A stretch of 33,582 nucleotides of DNA. Source: Methylobacter sp. Its GTDB lineage: Bacteria > Pseudomonadota > Gammaproteobacteria > Methylococcales > Methylomonadaceae. Position numbers and translations under genes: made by a program. The notes beneath the pieces are model-generated. The model saw only the letters and a list, made by a program, of their open reading frames with translations. It was not told the origin of the DNA and ran no database searches. The DNA is taken from assembly GCA_002928495.1 (NCBI GenBank), contig PERF01000015.1:1-33582 (forward strand). Direction: 5' to 3'. Shown in pieces: positions 1 through 10,204 of this stretch (its first letter is position 1; each line of letters begins with the position of its first letter).

Positions 1-1316
1 TTTTGTTTAAGCCATCTGCCTAGCTTGCCGAGATTTTTTCTCAGGCGGTTGGCAAACATTTCCGCCTGGGCGCTTGAGTTTTCGGTTTGGCTGGCGGCTT
101 GAGCGACATGGGCCAGGCGTTCGTCCTCGTTCTTGGCTTTGGGGATGAAAAATGCGGATTCTTCAATGCGCAGGCGTAGTAATTTGCATTCCAGAGCGCC
201 GTTGTACAGTGTGATCGGTTTTTGCGAGCGTATGCCTAAGCGGAAGCCGAGTTCGGGGTTGCTGATGATGATGCCGGCTTGCCAGCCCGGAAAGTTTTGT
301 TTTAAGGTGTGGCCGAAGCGTTTGTAGAGTTCGGCAATCTCGTTTTCGTCACCCAAGCGTTCACCATAAGGCGGATTGCAGATAACCAACCCCGGCTTCC
401 AGCTTTCTGCCGGCTGAGTGTCGGCTATGTTACGGCGTTCAACGTGGATATAGCGGCTTAAGCCGGCGTTGGCAATATGTTGCAAGGCGGCGTTGACGGC
501 ATGGCGGTCCTGATCGAAACCCACGATCACCGGTAGCTGCAGCAAGCCCTGGGTTTTGCGTATTTCCGCTTCCGCAAGCAGTTTTGCCCAACAGACGGCA
601 TCGTGTTGTTTCCAGCGGGTAAAACCGAAATGCGACCTATTTAATCCCGGTGCATAATCGGCGGCAATCAGAGCGGCTTCTACCGGCAAGGTGCCGGAGC
701 CGCACATAGGGTCTACTAGCGTGCCGCCGGATTTGGCAATCTCGGGCCAGCCGCTACGGAGCAGCATGGCAGCGGCCAGGTTTTCCTTGATCGGCGCTTT
801 GACAGCGGTTTCCCGGTAATCGCGCCGGTGCAGGCTGGAACCGGAAAAATCAAGGCTCACCTGGGCATTATCGCCTTGCAAATGCACGTTGATATGAATA
901 TCCGGTTGTTCGGTATCAATGCTGGGCCGTTTTTGAAATTTGGCGCGCATTTGATCGACTACGGCGTCTTTGACCTTTAACGCGCCGAAATGAGTGTTGG
1001 TATAAACCTGCGAATTTTTTACCGTGAAGGTCACCGCCAAGCTGTTATCGGGCGTCATGTGCTCGAACCAGTTGATGTGCTTAATGCCGTTATACAAATC
1101 GTCCTGAGTTTTGACCGGAAACGTGGTCAGCACCAGCAAAATCCGGTTGGCAATCCGGCTCCACAAGCATGCGCGGTAGGCGGTTTCCAGCGTGCCGCTG
1201 AAGCTACAGCCGGCCAGGGTCGGTTTAATATTATCGGCGCCGAAGGTGTTAAGTTCTTCGGCCAATAGAGGTTCCATCGCCTTGGGGGTGGTGGCGAAAA
1301 AAGCGTAGATGGTCAT
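1..1316 (-). CDS. rlmL: THUMP-domain class I SAM-dependent 23S rRNA (guanine-N2)-methyltransferase, RlmL-like; 3' end lies outside the window
   Basis: Manual minus-strand reading from ATG at 1316: MTIYAFFATTPKAMEPLLAEELNTFGADNIKPTLAGCSFSGTLETAYRACLWSRIANRILL... with LVDPMCGSGTLPVEAALIA and VICNPPYGERLG (NPPY) motifs. Open to the window edge, so absent from the ORF track. Confidence 0.88.
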   Translation of the reverse strand, partial: MTIYAFFATTPKAMEPLLAEELNTFGADNIKPTLAGCSFSGTLETAYRACLWSRIANRILLVLTTFPVKTQDDLYNGIKHINWFEHMTPDNSLAVTFTVKNSQVYTNTHFGALKVKDAVVDQMRAKFQKRPSIDTEQPDIHINVHLQGDNAQVSLDFSGSSLHRRDYRETAVKAPIKENLAAAMLLRSGWPEIAKSGGTLVDPMCGSGTLPVEAALIAADYAPGLNRSHFGFTRWKQHDAVCWAKLLAEAEIRKTQGLLQLPVIVGFDQDRHAVNAALQHIANAGLSRYIHVERRNIADTQPAESWKPGLVICNPPYGERLGDENEIAELYKRFGHTLKQNFPGWQAGIIISNPELGFRLGIRSQKPITLYNGALECKLLRLRIEESAFFIPKAKNEDERLAHVAQAASQTENSSAQAEMFANRLRKNLGKLGRWLKQ

Positions 1317-1326
1317 GAGGGGATTC

Positions 1327-1346
1327 GGAGGCGGTGAGCCGCCTCC
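1327..1346. promoter_or_regulatory. GC-rich 8-bp hairpin GGAGGCGG-TGAG-CCGCCTCC between the FKBP gene and rlmL
   Basis: Perfect inverted repeat with a 4-nt loop, 10 nt before the rlmL ATG (minus strand), no U-tract on that strand. Confidence 0.5.
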
Positions 1347-1360
1347 TTTCAGCAACGGCG

Positions 1361-1837
1361 TTATTGAACTTTGATCAGTTCAACGTCGAAAATCAAGGTG
1401 GCGTTGGGTGCAATCGGGCCGGCGCCATGTGCGCCGTAAGCCAGTTCGGAAGGGATAAAGAAGCGGTACTTAGCGCCTTCCTTCATTAGTTGTAAGCCTT
1501 CAGTCCAGCCGGGAATCACGCGGTTGAGCGGAAATGTGGCCGGTTGGTTGCGGCTGTAGGAGCTGTCGAATTCTTTGCCGTCGATAGTGGTGCCCTGGTA
1601 ATGCACGGTCACATTGTCGGTAGCGGAGGGCGATTTGCCTTCGCCCGGAGTCAGCACTTCATACTGCAAGCCGGTAGCGGTGGTGACGATATTGGGTTTT
1701 TTGGCGTTATCCGCCAGAAAAGCCATGCCAGCTTGTTTGTTTTCTTCAGGGCTGGTGGCATTTGCAATCGAAAGCATAGTGATTCCTATAATGATAAGGG
1801 TTACAAATGATGCGGCTTGCACACGAAACTTGCTCAC
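1361..1837 (-). CDS. FKBP-type peptidyl-prolyl cis-trans isomerase with N-terminal signal/anchor
   Basis: VTVHYQGTTIDGKEFDSSYSRNQPATFPLNRVIPGWTEGLQLMKEGAKYRFFIPSELAYG is a typical FKBP domain. Confidence 0.95.
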   Translation of the reverse strand: MSKFRVQAASFVTLIIIGITMLSIANATSPEENKQAGMAFLADNAKKPNIVTTATGLQYEVLTPGEGKSPSATDNVTVHYQGTTIDGKEFDSSYSRNQPATFPLNRVIPGWTEGLQLMKEGAKYRFFIPSELAYGAHGAGPIAPNATLIFDVELIKVQ

Positions 1838-1895
1838 AGATTCTCCAGTTTTTGGTTACGAGAAGTTTTAGTTTAGCAAAAAATCCGTAGGAAGA

Positions 1896-2498
1896 TTATT
1901 CCAATGTGCATTCGTTTAATTGCTTTTGAAATAATTGTCCGCGTTTTGCGACTTTGTCGGCAACTTTCAGCAGCCAGGGTTTTTGTAAGTGGCTTTTGCG
2001 CTGATAACCGCCATGGCCTTCATGATACGCCAAATACAGGTTTTTGGTATCGGTAACTGCAATGCCCAGTTGGTTATGGCTGACGGCACAATACCAGCCT
2101 ATGAAATCGGCGGCATCGGCAAAGTCTTCGCGGTCTGCCGACCAGCGACCGGTTTGCTTTAGGTAATGTTCCCAGGTTTCGTTTTTGGCTTGGGCATAGC
2201 CGTAGGCGCTGCTGCTTCTAAACCAGGGGATCACACCCAACAGCCAGGGTCTTGCCGGCTCGGCATCGGCAACAAAACGCGATTCCTGGTGCATGATGGC
2301 CATTTGCACATGCACCGGGATTCCCCATTTACGGTAAGCGTGCCGGCTATCGCCCAGCCAGCCGTCTTTTTCCGTGAACGTGTCGCACAAGTTGTTGGCG
2401 TTGTGCGGTGGAGCGGTTATGCAGCCAGCCAAAGCCAGGATGGCGGCGCAGAGCAAAAGCTTTAAGCTTATTGGAGGAAACATAGAAAATTTCGGCAA
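1896..2498 (-). CDS. Transglycosylase SLT-like lipoprotein
   Basis: Lipobox LALAGC; QMAIMHQESRF catalytic-Glu motif and SSSAYGYAQA typical of SLT-like lysozyme folds. Confidence 0.8.
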   Translation of the reverse strand: MPKFSMFPPISLKLLLCAAILALAGCITAPPHNANNLCDTFTEKDGWLGDSRHAYRKWGIPVHVQMAIMHQESRFVADAEPARPWLLGVIPWFRSSSAYGYAQAKNETWEHYLKQTGRWSADREDFADAADFIGWYCAVSHNQLGIAVTDTKNLYLAYHEGHGGYQRKSHLQKPWLLKVADKVAKRGQLFQKQLNECTLE

Positions 2499-2570
2499 AA
2501 ATGTCTATGGATTCAGGTAAAGATAAATTATCCCACTATACTAGAATAGTTTTCATATTAAATACGGGTT

Positions 2571-3221
2571 ATGGATCATGAATTCAATGATAGACCGGGC
2601 TTACGCAAAAATTTATCCACCCAGGGAGTGGTTTTTTTAGCCGGTCAGGAACGTCCGGTCACGGTGAGAAATTTATCGATAACCGGTGTATTAATTGAGC
2701 TTAACAACATTACCCGTGCGGGTGAGCATGATTCCAGCCAGGATTTATACGAGTTGGCGCTGGATGCCTTAAAAGTGGATATTTTTCTGCCCGACATGCG
2801 CATAGCCGGTGAAGCCGATGTGGTGAGGGTGGATATGGAAAACGATAAGGTGTTGCTGGCGTTGGAATTTAACAACATCAGCCACGATGTCGATAATTTG
2901 CTGTACAAGCGTAAAGTCTACCGCAAGAACATGTCGGTGCCCGGCAGCATTCTATTAGGCGGGCAATACCTGGATTTCGATACCGTCAATGTTTCGGTAG
3001 ACGGCATCATGATCGAGCTTAAAGAAACCGTGCGCGTGGAGCCGGGGCTAGTGACGGTTTTTGAATTTCATGAACTGGACTTGCAAGGCGAAGCCAGAAT
3101 AATATGGGTAGATGTTTTGGCTACCGGTCAAATGCTGATGGGTATGCAATATGTGCACATGGAAAAAACCGTGATCCCCGATGTGCCGCAATTCGAGCGT
3201 ATCGATGTAAGCCCGGCCTAA
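2571..3221 (+). CDS. Tandem PilZ-domain protein (two PilZ repeats)
   Basis: Two copies of RxxxR plus NxSxxG: RPGLR...NLSITG and RKVYR...NVSVDG. Confidence 0.82.
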   Translation: MDHEFNDRPGLRKNLSTQGVVFLAGQERPVTVRNLSITGVLIELNNITRAGEHDSSQDLYELALDALKVDIFLPDMRIAGEADVVRVDMENDKVLLALEFNNISHDVDNLLYKRKVYRKNMSVPGSILLGGQYLDFDTVNVSVDGIMIELKETVRVEPGLVTVFEFHELDLQGEARIIWVDVLATGQMLMGMQYVHMEKTVIPDVPQFERIDVSPA

Positions 3222-4252
3222 GCCGCTATTAGTTTCTGATGTTTGGTTTTATTGCGGGTTTGCCAAAATTGCTCGGCCAGTTGCTGAGCCTGCTCTTGGC
3301 TGTCCGCCTTACCCAGTAATTTAAGTGCCACGGCGGCGGTGCCGGTAATCGAAGCCAAGGCGAAATCGTCTTCCATTTGACCCTGCCAGATCAAGGGTAG
3401 GTGTTCAGGTTCCAGGGTTTCCGGTTTCACGTGGCGTAGCTTGAATAAAGCCGGCCAGTTTTCGTCGGATAGCTCACCCAGATGCACGCTTTGCACCAAA
3501 CAATCCATATCCGGGTTGCGCTCGGTCTCGCCGCCTTCGCCTTTTAATACCGCCATATGCGGCTGTTCCAACAGAGCTGCCGCCAACTGGTGCACTGGGC
3601 GGTAACCGGGATGAAAAATACCTTGTATGCTGTATTGAGCATTAAACGGGTTAAGCAGCCTGACCAGCGTATGCACCGGCGAGCGCAGCCCCAATACGGG
3701 CCTTAGCTCGATAATATCATTCAGTTTTGGGCAAAATTGCTCCAGCGAGAGATAGCTGAAGTTGCGCTCTTCAATTTGGCGCATGGCTTCGCCGGTGCTT
3801 TGGGCGGGAGTGATGCCCAGATAAGCCAATGCCTCCTGGGTGTAGAAGCGGCCGGCGGAGTGGCCGCTGGCGCCATGCATGAAAACTTTAATGCCGTGGT
3901 CGGCCAGTAACAAGGCGGATAGCAGGAACCAGGGTAAATGCCTGCGTTTGCCGGCATAAGTTGACCAGTCCAGATCCACATGCACCCGATTTTCCGCCAA
4001 TCCCACTGCATCGCGCACGGCTTTGACAAAGCCGGCCAACTCTTCCGGGCTTTCTTCTTTAACGCGCATCAGCATCATAAACGCGCCCAACTGTTCCGGT
4101 TTGACTTCACCCGCCATAATCATGGCCATGGCTTGGTAGGCTTCTTCCTGAGTCAACGGTCTTGAGCCTTTTTTGCCTTTGCCTAAAATACGAATGTAAG
4201 GCGCGAAAGGATGTTCGGGTATTGGCGTGGCTTCGTGGTGGCTAAAGGTCAT
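3218..4252 (-). CDS. ybiB: Anthranilate phosphoribosyltransferase-like glycosyl transferase family protein (YbiB/TrpD2 type)
   Basis: MIMAGEVKPEQLGAFMMLMRVKEESPEELAGFVKAVRD, typical of the TrpD2/YbiB N-terminus; GLRSPVHTLVRLLNPF; KGEGGETERNP. Confidence 0.85.
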   Translation of the reverse strand: MTFSHHEATPIPEHPFAPYIRILGKGKKGSRPLTQEEAYQAMAMIMAGEVKPEQLGAFMMLMRVKEESPEELAGFVKAVRDAVGLAENRVHVDLDWSTYAGKRRHLPWFLLSALLLADHGIKVFMHGASGHSAGRFYTQEALAYLGITPAQSTGEAMRQIEERNFSYLSLEQFCPKLNDIIELRPVLGLRSPVHTLVRLLNPFNAQYSIQGIFHPGYRPVHQLAAALLEQPHMAVLKGEGGETERNPDMDCLVQSVHLGELSDENWPALFKLRHVKPETLEPEHLPLIWQGQMEDDFALASITGTAAVALKLLGKADSQEQAQQLAEQFWQTRNKTKHQKLIAA

Positions 4253-5138
4253 ACAAGGTAAACCGGAAGTAATGGTCCAGCAGCAATGCCGCGAACACCA
4301 GCGATAAATAGATGATGGAAAACCAAAAGGTTTTCATGGCAGTGGCGTCGTCTTTTTTGCGCATCATGATGACGGCCTGATATATAAATTTAAAGCTTAG
4401 CGGCAAAGCTACCAGCAAGTATAAAAGTCCGGTCATGCCGGTGAGGTAAGGCAGTAGCGTGACCAACAGCAACAGCACGGTATACAAAAGAATGTGCAAA
4501 CGCGTAAATTCGGTGCCGTGCGTCACCGGTAGCATGGGGATGGCAGCTTTGGCGTATTCATTGCGGCGGGCTATGGCCAGCGCCCAGAAATGCGGCGGGG
4601 TCCAGACGAAGATAATCAAAAACAGCAGCAAGGCGTAAGGATGCACTTGATTTGTCATCGCGCACCAGCCAAGCAGCGGCGGCGCCGCGCCTGCCGCGCC
4701 GCCGATGACGATGTTTTGCGGCGTCATGCGTTTAAGATAAACCGTGTAGATGATGGCATAGCCGATTAAGGAGAAAAAGGTCAACGTTGCCGTCAACAGA
4801 TTGACCATAATAATCAGCACAGCCATGGATAGCGCCGCCAGCACTGCGGCAAAAACCAGCACATTGCTGGCTTCAATGCTGCCTTTGGGTAGTGGCCGGT
4901 GCTTGGTGCGAGCCATTTCGGCATCGGCTTTCTGATCAATGTAATGGTTGATGGCCGCTGCCGAGGCAGACGCCAGGGCGATACCTATGGTACTGTAGAC
5001 CAATAGGCCAAGCGGCGGCATGCCGGGCACGGAGAGCAGCATGCCGACAACGGCGGTGAACAAAATCAGGGCAACCACTCTGGGCTTGCACAGCTCCAGA
5101 TAGTCTTTCCAAACGGGCGTGGCCGTAGCGGTGCTCAT
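4242..5138 (-). CDS. cyoE: Protoheme IX farnesyltransferase (heme O synthase)
   Basis: UbiA-family protein: ELCKPRVVALILFTAVVGMLL, NHYIDQKADAEMARTKHRPLPKG, WTPPHFWALAIARRNEYAKAAIPMLPVTHG. Confidence 0.96.
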   Translation of the reverse strand: MSTATATPVWKDYLELCKPRVVALILFTAVVGMLLSVPGMPPLGLLVYSTIGIALASASAAAINHYIDQKADAEMARTKHRPLPKGSIEASNVLVFAAVLAALSMAVLIIMVNLLTATLTFFSLIGYAIIYTVYLKRMTPQNIVIGGAAGAAPPLLGWCAMTNQVHPYALLLFLIIFVWTPPHFWALAIARRNEYAKAAIPMLPVTHGTEFTRLHILLYTVLLLLVTLLPYLTGMTGLLYLLVALPLSFKFIYQAVIMMRKKDDATAMKTFWFSIIYLSLVFAALLLDHYFRFTLYDL

Positions 5139-5240
5139 GGCTTAACAAATTCCAACTTCATCATGATCGTATAGAATACTGTGAACTATTGATTAATGAA
5201 ATAGTCGCAAGCGCCGTTACCCATTAATAAAGAGGGAGAT

Positions 5241-6621
5241 ATGAAATACACACTCTTGGCGGCCGCATTGCTTGGTTTGCCTTCGTTACAGGCACACGCG
5301 GAAGCTAAAGTTTCCGAGCACATGCTGGCCAATGGTCTGAAAGTTCTGGTGAAAGAAGACCACCGTTCACCGGTGGCGGTTTCCCAGGTATGGTACAAAG
5401 TCGGTTCCAGTTACGAGCCCGGCGGCATTACCGGCATTTCGCACATGCTGGAGCACATGATGTTCAAAGGTACCGATAAGCACCCGCCGGGAGTTTTCCA
5501 GGATCATAGCCGAAAACGGCGGCGACGAGAATGCTTTTACCGGTCGTGACTATACCGCGTATTTTCAAACCATGGACAAATCCCGGCTGGAAGTCAGCTT
5601 CGAACTTGAAGCCGACCGCATGCGCAATTTGCATCTGTTACCCGAGGAACTTAAAAAAGAACTGCAAGTGGTAACCGAAGAACGCCGCATGCGCACCGAG
5701 GATAAACCCCGTGCCAAGCTTGAAGAATACAGTCTGGCCATGACTTATTCCAACAGCCCTTACCGTAACCCGGTAATCGGTTGGCCTGCCGATATTGCCA
5801 GCTACACGGTCGAAGACCTGCAAGCCTGGTACCAGCGCTGGTACGCACCCAATAACGCGACTTTAGTGGTGGTCGGCGATGTCGAGCCGAAAGCGGTTTT
5901 CGAGCTGGCGGAAAAATACTTCGCCGGGTTAAAACCCAGCACCATCGAACCTTTAAAACCGCAGACCGAAGTCGAACAAGTCGGCTTGCGGCAAATGACC
6001 GTCAAACTGCCGGCCAAACTGCCGTACCTGATGATGGCGTATAAAGTGCCGACGCTGAAGACCGCCGAAGACGAGAAAGAAGCTTACGCGCTGGAAGTTT
6101 TGGCCGGGGTTTTGGACGGCGGCGGCAGTGCCCGTTTATCCAAAGAGCTGGTGCGCGGTAAACAAATTGCGGTATCCGCCGGCGCATCCTACGACATGGT
6201 TGCCCGCTTGACTGAATTGTTTGTGCTGGAAGGCACGCCCGCCGACGGCAAATCAGTGTTAGATGTGCAAAAAGCCTTAAAGGCTCAGGTTGAACGTTTG
6301 CAAAAAGAACTGATCACCCCCGAGGAACTGGCCAAAATCAAAGCGCAAGTGTTGGCCGGCGCGGTTTATGAGCGCGATTCCATGTTTTATCAGGCCATGC
6401 AGCTGGGCATGATGGAAACTGTGGGCATAGGCTGGAAAAAAGTCGAGGAATACGTGGACAAGGTCGGCCAGGTGACGGCTGAGCAGGTGCAAGCGGTAGC
6501 CCGTAAATATCTGATCGACGACCATTTAAGCATCGCTTATTTGGAGCCACAAGCCATCAGCACCAAAACCGTCAATGACGGCGGCCAAACCGGACAAGGA
6601 GAAATCAACCATGCGCGTTAG
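5241..6621 (+). pseudogene. M16 family zinc metallopeptidase (HxxEH-bearing subunit), disrupted by one frameshift near 5489
   Basis: ORFs 5241..5549 and 5572..6621 join into one M16 protein: HMLEHMMFKGTDKHPP + (G)EFSRIIAENGGDENAFTGRDYTAYFQTMDKSRLEVSFELEADRM. May be a sequencing error rather than a true pseudogene. Confidence 0.85.
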
Positions 6622-7920
6622 TTTGTTAGGACTCATTTTTCTGGTGCTAAGCCAGCCGGTCTGGGCGGCGGCGAAAATAGAACATTGGCAGACTGCGCAC
6701 GGCAGCCGCGTGTACTTTGTGCGCACCGAAGGCTTGCCTTTAGTGGATATTGAAGTGGCTTTCGATGCCGGCAGCGCGCGCGACGGCAAGCAGTTCGGCT
6801 TGTCCGCGTTAACCTCAGGGATGCTCGATACCGGCGCCGGCAGCTGGAATGCCGATGACATTGCGCAACGTTTCGAAAGCGTGGGCGCCAGCATGAGCAC
6901 CGGCATATCTCAGGATATTGCCTGGTTGTCGTTGCGTACATTGACGCAGAAACCCATGTTGGACACAGCCCTGGAAACGTTGCAAACGATATTGGCCAAG
7001 CCGCGCTTTGCCGAAGAGGATTTCAAACGCGAAAAAAGCCGTACCTTGTCAGGCATCAAACAACGCGAGGAATCGCCGGGCCAGCTGGCCAATATTGCGT
7101 TTTACCGCGCGTTGTACGGCGACCATCCCTACGGCCATCCGGCTTCGGGCGTTAAAGAAACCGTCCAGCCGTTAAAAACCGAGGATTTGCGCCGGTTTTA
7201 CAAAAGCTATTACGTTGCCGCCAATGCCGTAGTCGCCATTGTCGGCGATGTAACGCGCGAGCAAGCCGAAAAAATCGCCGAGCAGCTGCTGGGCGGTGTG
7301 CCGGCCGGGCAAAAACCCGAGTCTATACCTGAGGTGGCGATGCCTGCCAAAGCTGTAGCACAGGATATTCAATTTCCATCTTCGCAAACCCATGTTTTGG
7401 CCGGCGTGCCCGGTACTTATCGGGGCGATAAGGATTATTTCAGCCTGTATGTGGGTAACCACATCCTGGGCGGTAGCGGGCTGGTATCCAAATTGTTCGA
7501 AGAAGTACGCGAAAAACGCGGACTGGCATACAGCGCGTCCAGCTCGTTGTCGCCCATGTTACGCAAAGGCCCGTTTGTGGTAGGTTTGCAGACCCGAAAC
7601 GATCAAACTCGGGAAGCCTTACAAGTGATGAATACCACGGTGAGCGAATTTGCCGGCAACGGCCCAGCGAAGCTGAATTAACCGCCGCCAAGAAAAATAT
7701 CACCGGCGGTTTTGCCATGCGCTTCGATACCAACAAGGAATTGCTGAACTATGTGGCGGTCATCGGTTTTTACGGCTTGCCGCTGGATTACCTGGATACT
7801 TTTCAGCACAACATCGAGCAAGTCACGGTGGATTCCATTAAGCAGGCATTCAAAGATCGCATCGATCTTAATGTATTGCAAACTGTCACCGTCGGCGGCG
7901 AAGGCGCCCGTGCAAAATAA
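6611..7920 (+). pseudogene. M16 family peptidase-like partner lacking HxxEH, disrupted by one frameshift near 7664
   Basis: ORF ending at 7681 (...SEFAGNGPAKLN*) and ORF 7717..7920 join as ...FAGNGP(S)EAELTAAKKNITGGFAMRFDTNKELLNYVAVIGFYGLPLDYL.... Start taken as the MRVSLLGLIFLVLSQPVWA signal peptide. Confidence 0.85.
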
Positions 7921-8473
7921 ACTCAGGATTATCGGCGGCGTCTGGCGCAGCCGGCAGCTTCGGTTTACCGAAGTGCCGGGCCTCAGGCCTACGCCGGGTA
8001 GAGTCAGGGAGACCTTGTTTAACTGGCTGCAAATGGATATAACCGGGAAAAACTGCCTGGATTTATATGCCGGTAGCGGCGCCCTGGGGTTTGAGGCGGC
8101 TTCCCGCGGCGCCCAATCGGTCATCCAGGTGGAAGCCAACGCCCAGGCCTGCCGTAGTTTGCATGAAAATCGGCAGGCTTTGTCGGCCACGCAAATCCGC
8201 ATTGTGCAAATGGATGTCATGCAGTTTCTGGCCGGTGACGCGCAAGCCTATGATATTGTTTTTTTGGATCCGCCGTTCGGTCAAAATCTGGTGCCGCAAA
8301 CCTGTTTGTGGCTGGAGCAAAAAGGCTGGCTGTCGCCGTATTCCAAAATTTACCTGGAAACCGAACGCCAGTTTGACCCGGCGGGAATTCCGGTCGGCTG
8401 GCAGTGTCTTAAAAGCAAAACCGCCGGCGAGGTTGCTTATCATTTGTTTCAGCGCAATGTTTTCAATGAGTAA
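7910..8473 (+). CDS. rsmD: 16S rRNA (guanine(966)-N(2))-methyltransferase RsmD (GTG start overlapping the upstream stop)
   Basis: KLRIIGGVWRSRQLRF...GLRPTPGRVRETLFNWL...LDLYAGSGALGFEAASRGA...DIVFLDPPFG. In-frame GTG at 7910, inside the longer ORF 7751..8473. Confidence 0.93.
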   Translation: MQNKLRIIGGVWRSRQLRFTEVPGLRPTPGRVRETLFNWLQMDITGKNCLDLYAGSGALGFEAASRGAQSVIQVEANAQACRSLHENRQALSATQIRIVQMDVMQFLAGDAQAYDIVFLDPPFGQNLVPQTCLWLEQKGWLSPYSKIYLETERQFDPAGIPVGWQCLKSKTAGEVAYHLFQRNVFNE

Positions 8474-8518
8474 AGGTAAGCGGCTGCTAAATTTTTTCAA
8501 TAACTTGTCTTGATATAA

Positions 8519-9282
<764 letters not shown>

Positions 9283-9325
9283 TCAACCTTTTTTTAAACC
9301 GAGTGTTCCAACCCCGGAGACGCCA

Positions 9326-10111
9326 ATGAAACGTTTGTTCCTGTTGATAATGTTTGTTTTCAGCCCTTTCAGTGAAGCGGCGCTGCACGAGGAGATTGTT
9401 GAATACAAGGCGGCGGACACAGCGCTGACCGGTTATCTGGTGTGGGACGACAGCAAAGGCGCAAAGCAACCCGGCGTATTGGTGGTGCATGAATGGTGGG
9501 GGTTGAACGACTACGCCCGCCAGCGTGCCCGAATGTTGGCCGAATTGGGTTATACCGCGCTGGCGGTGGATATGTACGGTAGCGGCAAAACCACCGAGCA
9601 TGCCAGCGAAGCCTCCGGTTTTGTTAAAACGATACAAGAGCGCGCCGGGGCGTCAAAAGAGCGGTTTCTGGCCGCCAAAGCGGTTTTGGAAAAACAAGCC
9701 ACGGTGGAACCCGGAAAAATCGCGGCTATAGGCTATTGTTTCGGTGGTTCAACCGTGTTGAATATGGCGCGGACCGGAGTGGATTTGGCGGCCGTGGTCA
9801 GCTTTCACGGCAATTTGGCGACCCAAACCCCGGCCGGGCCGGGATCTGTCAAGGCCAAAGTTTTAGTGCTCAGCGGCGCTGACGACGATTTCATCACCCC
9901 GGAGAGCGTTGCCGATTTTAACCAGGAAATGACTGCTGCCGGTGCCGACTACCGTTTTATCGATTATCCGGGCGCCAAGCATGGCTTCACCAATCCGGAT
10001 GCCGACCGGCTGGGGAAAGCCAATAACATACCGATTGCTTATCAGGCCAAGGCTGATCACGACTCCTGGCTTGCCATGCAGGAACTGTTCAAACAGGTTT
10101 TTGGCCGGTAA
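9326..10111 (+). CDS. Dienelactone hydrolase family protein, secreted (signal peptide)
   Basis: PGVLVVHEWWGLNDYARQRARMLAELGYTALAVDMYG and GYCFGGS nucleophile elbow. Confidence 0.93.
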   Translation: MKRLFLLIMFVFSPFSEAALHEEIVEYKAADTALTGYLVWDDSKGAKQPGVLVVHEWWGLNDYARQRARMLAELGYTALAVDMYGSGKTTEHASEASGFVKTIQERAGASKERFLAAKAVLEKQATVEPGKIAAIGYCFGGSTVLNMARTGVDLAAVVSFHGNLATQTPAGPGSVKAKVLVLSGADDDFITPESVADFNQEMTAAGADYRFIDYPGAKHGFTNPDADRLGKANNIPIAYQAKADHDSWLAMQELFKQVFGR

Positions 10112-10204
10112 TAAAATACCGTTTTTCGGCTTTTAAGTAGTTGATAGTTGCCGTTGGCCGGTGCGTACAGCCACGGCGGTTATTTGCATCCACTGTAGAT
10201 TGAT

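Noticed and set aside
990-1268. Plus-strand ORFs 133..327 and 990..1268
   Set aside because: Lie inside the minus-strand rlmL coding sequence, which reads cleanly with THUMP/methyltransferase motifs.
10112-10140. Possible terminator after the dienelactone hydrolase gene (CCGTTTTTCGG)
   Set aside because: Only a 3-bp GC stem; too weak to call.
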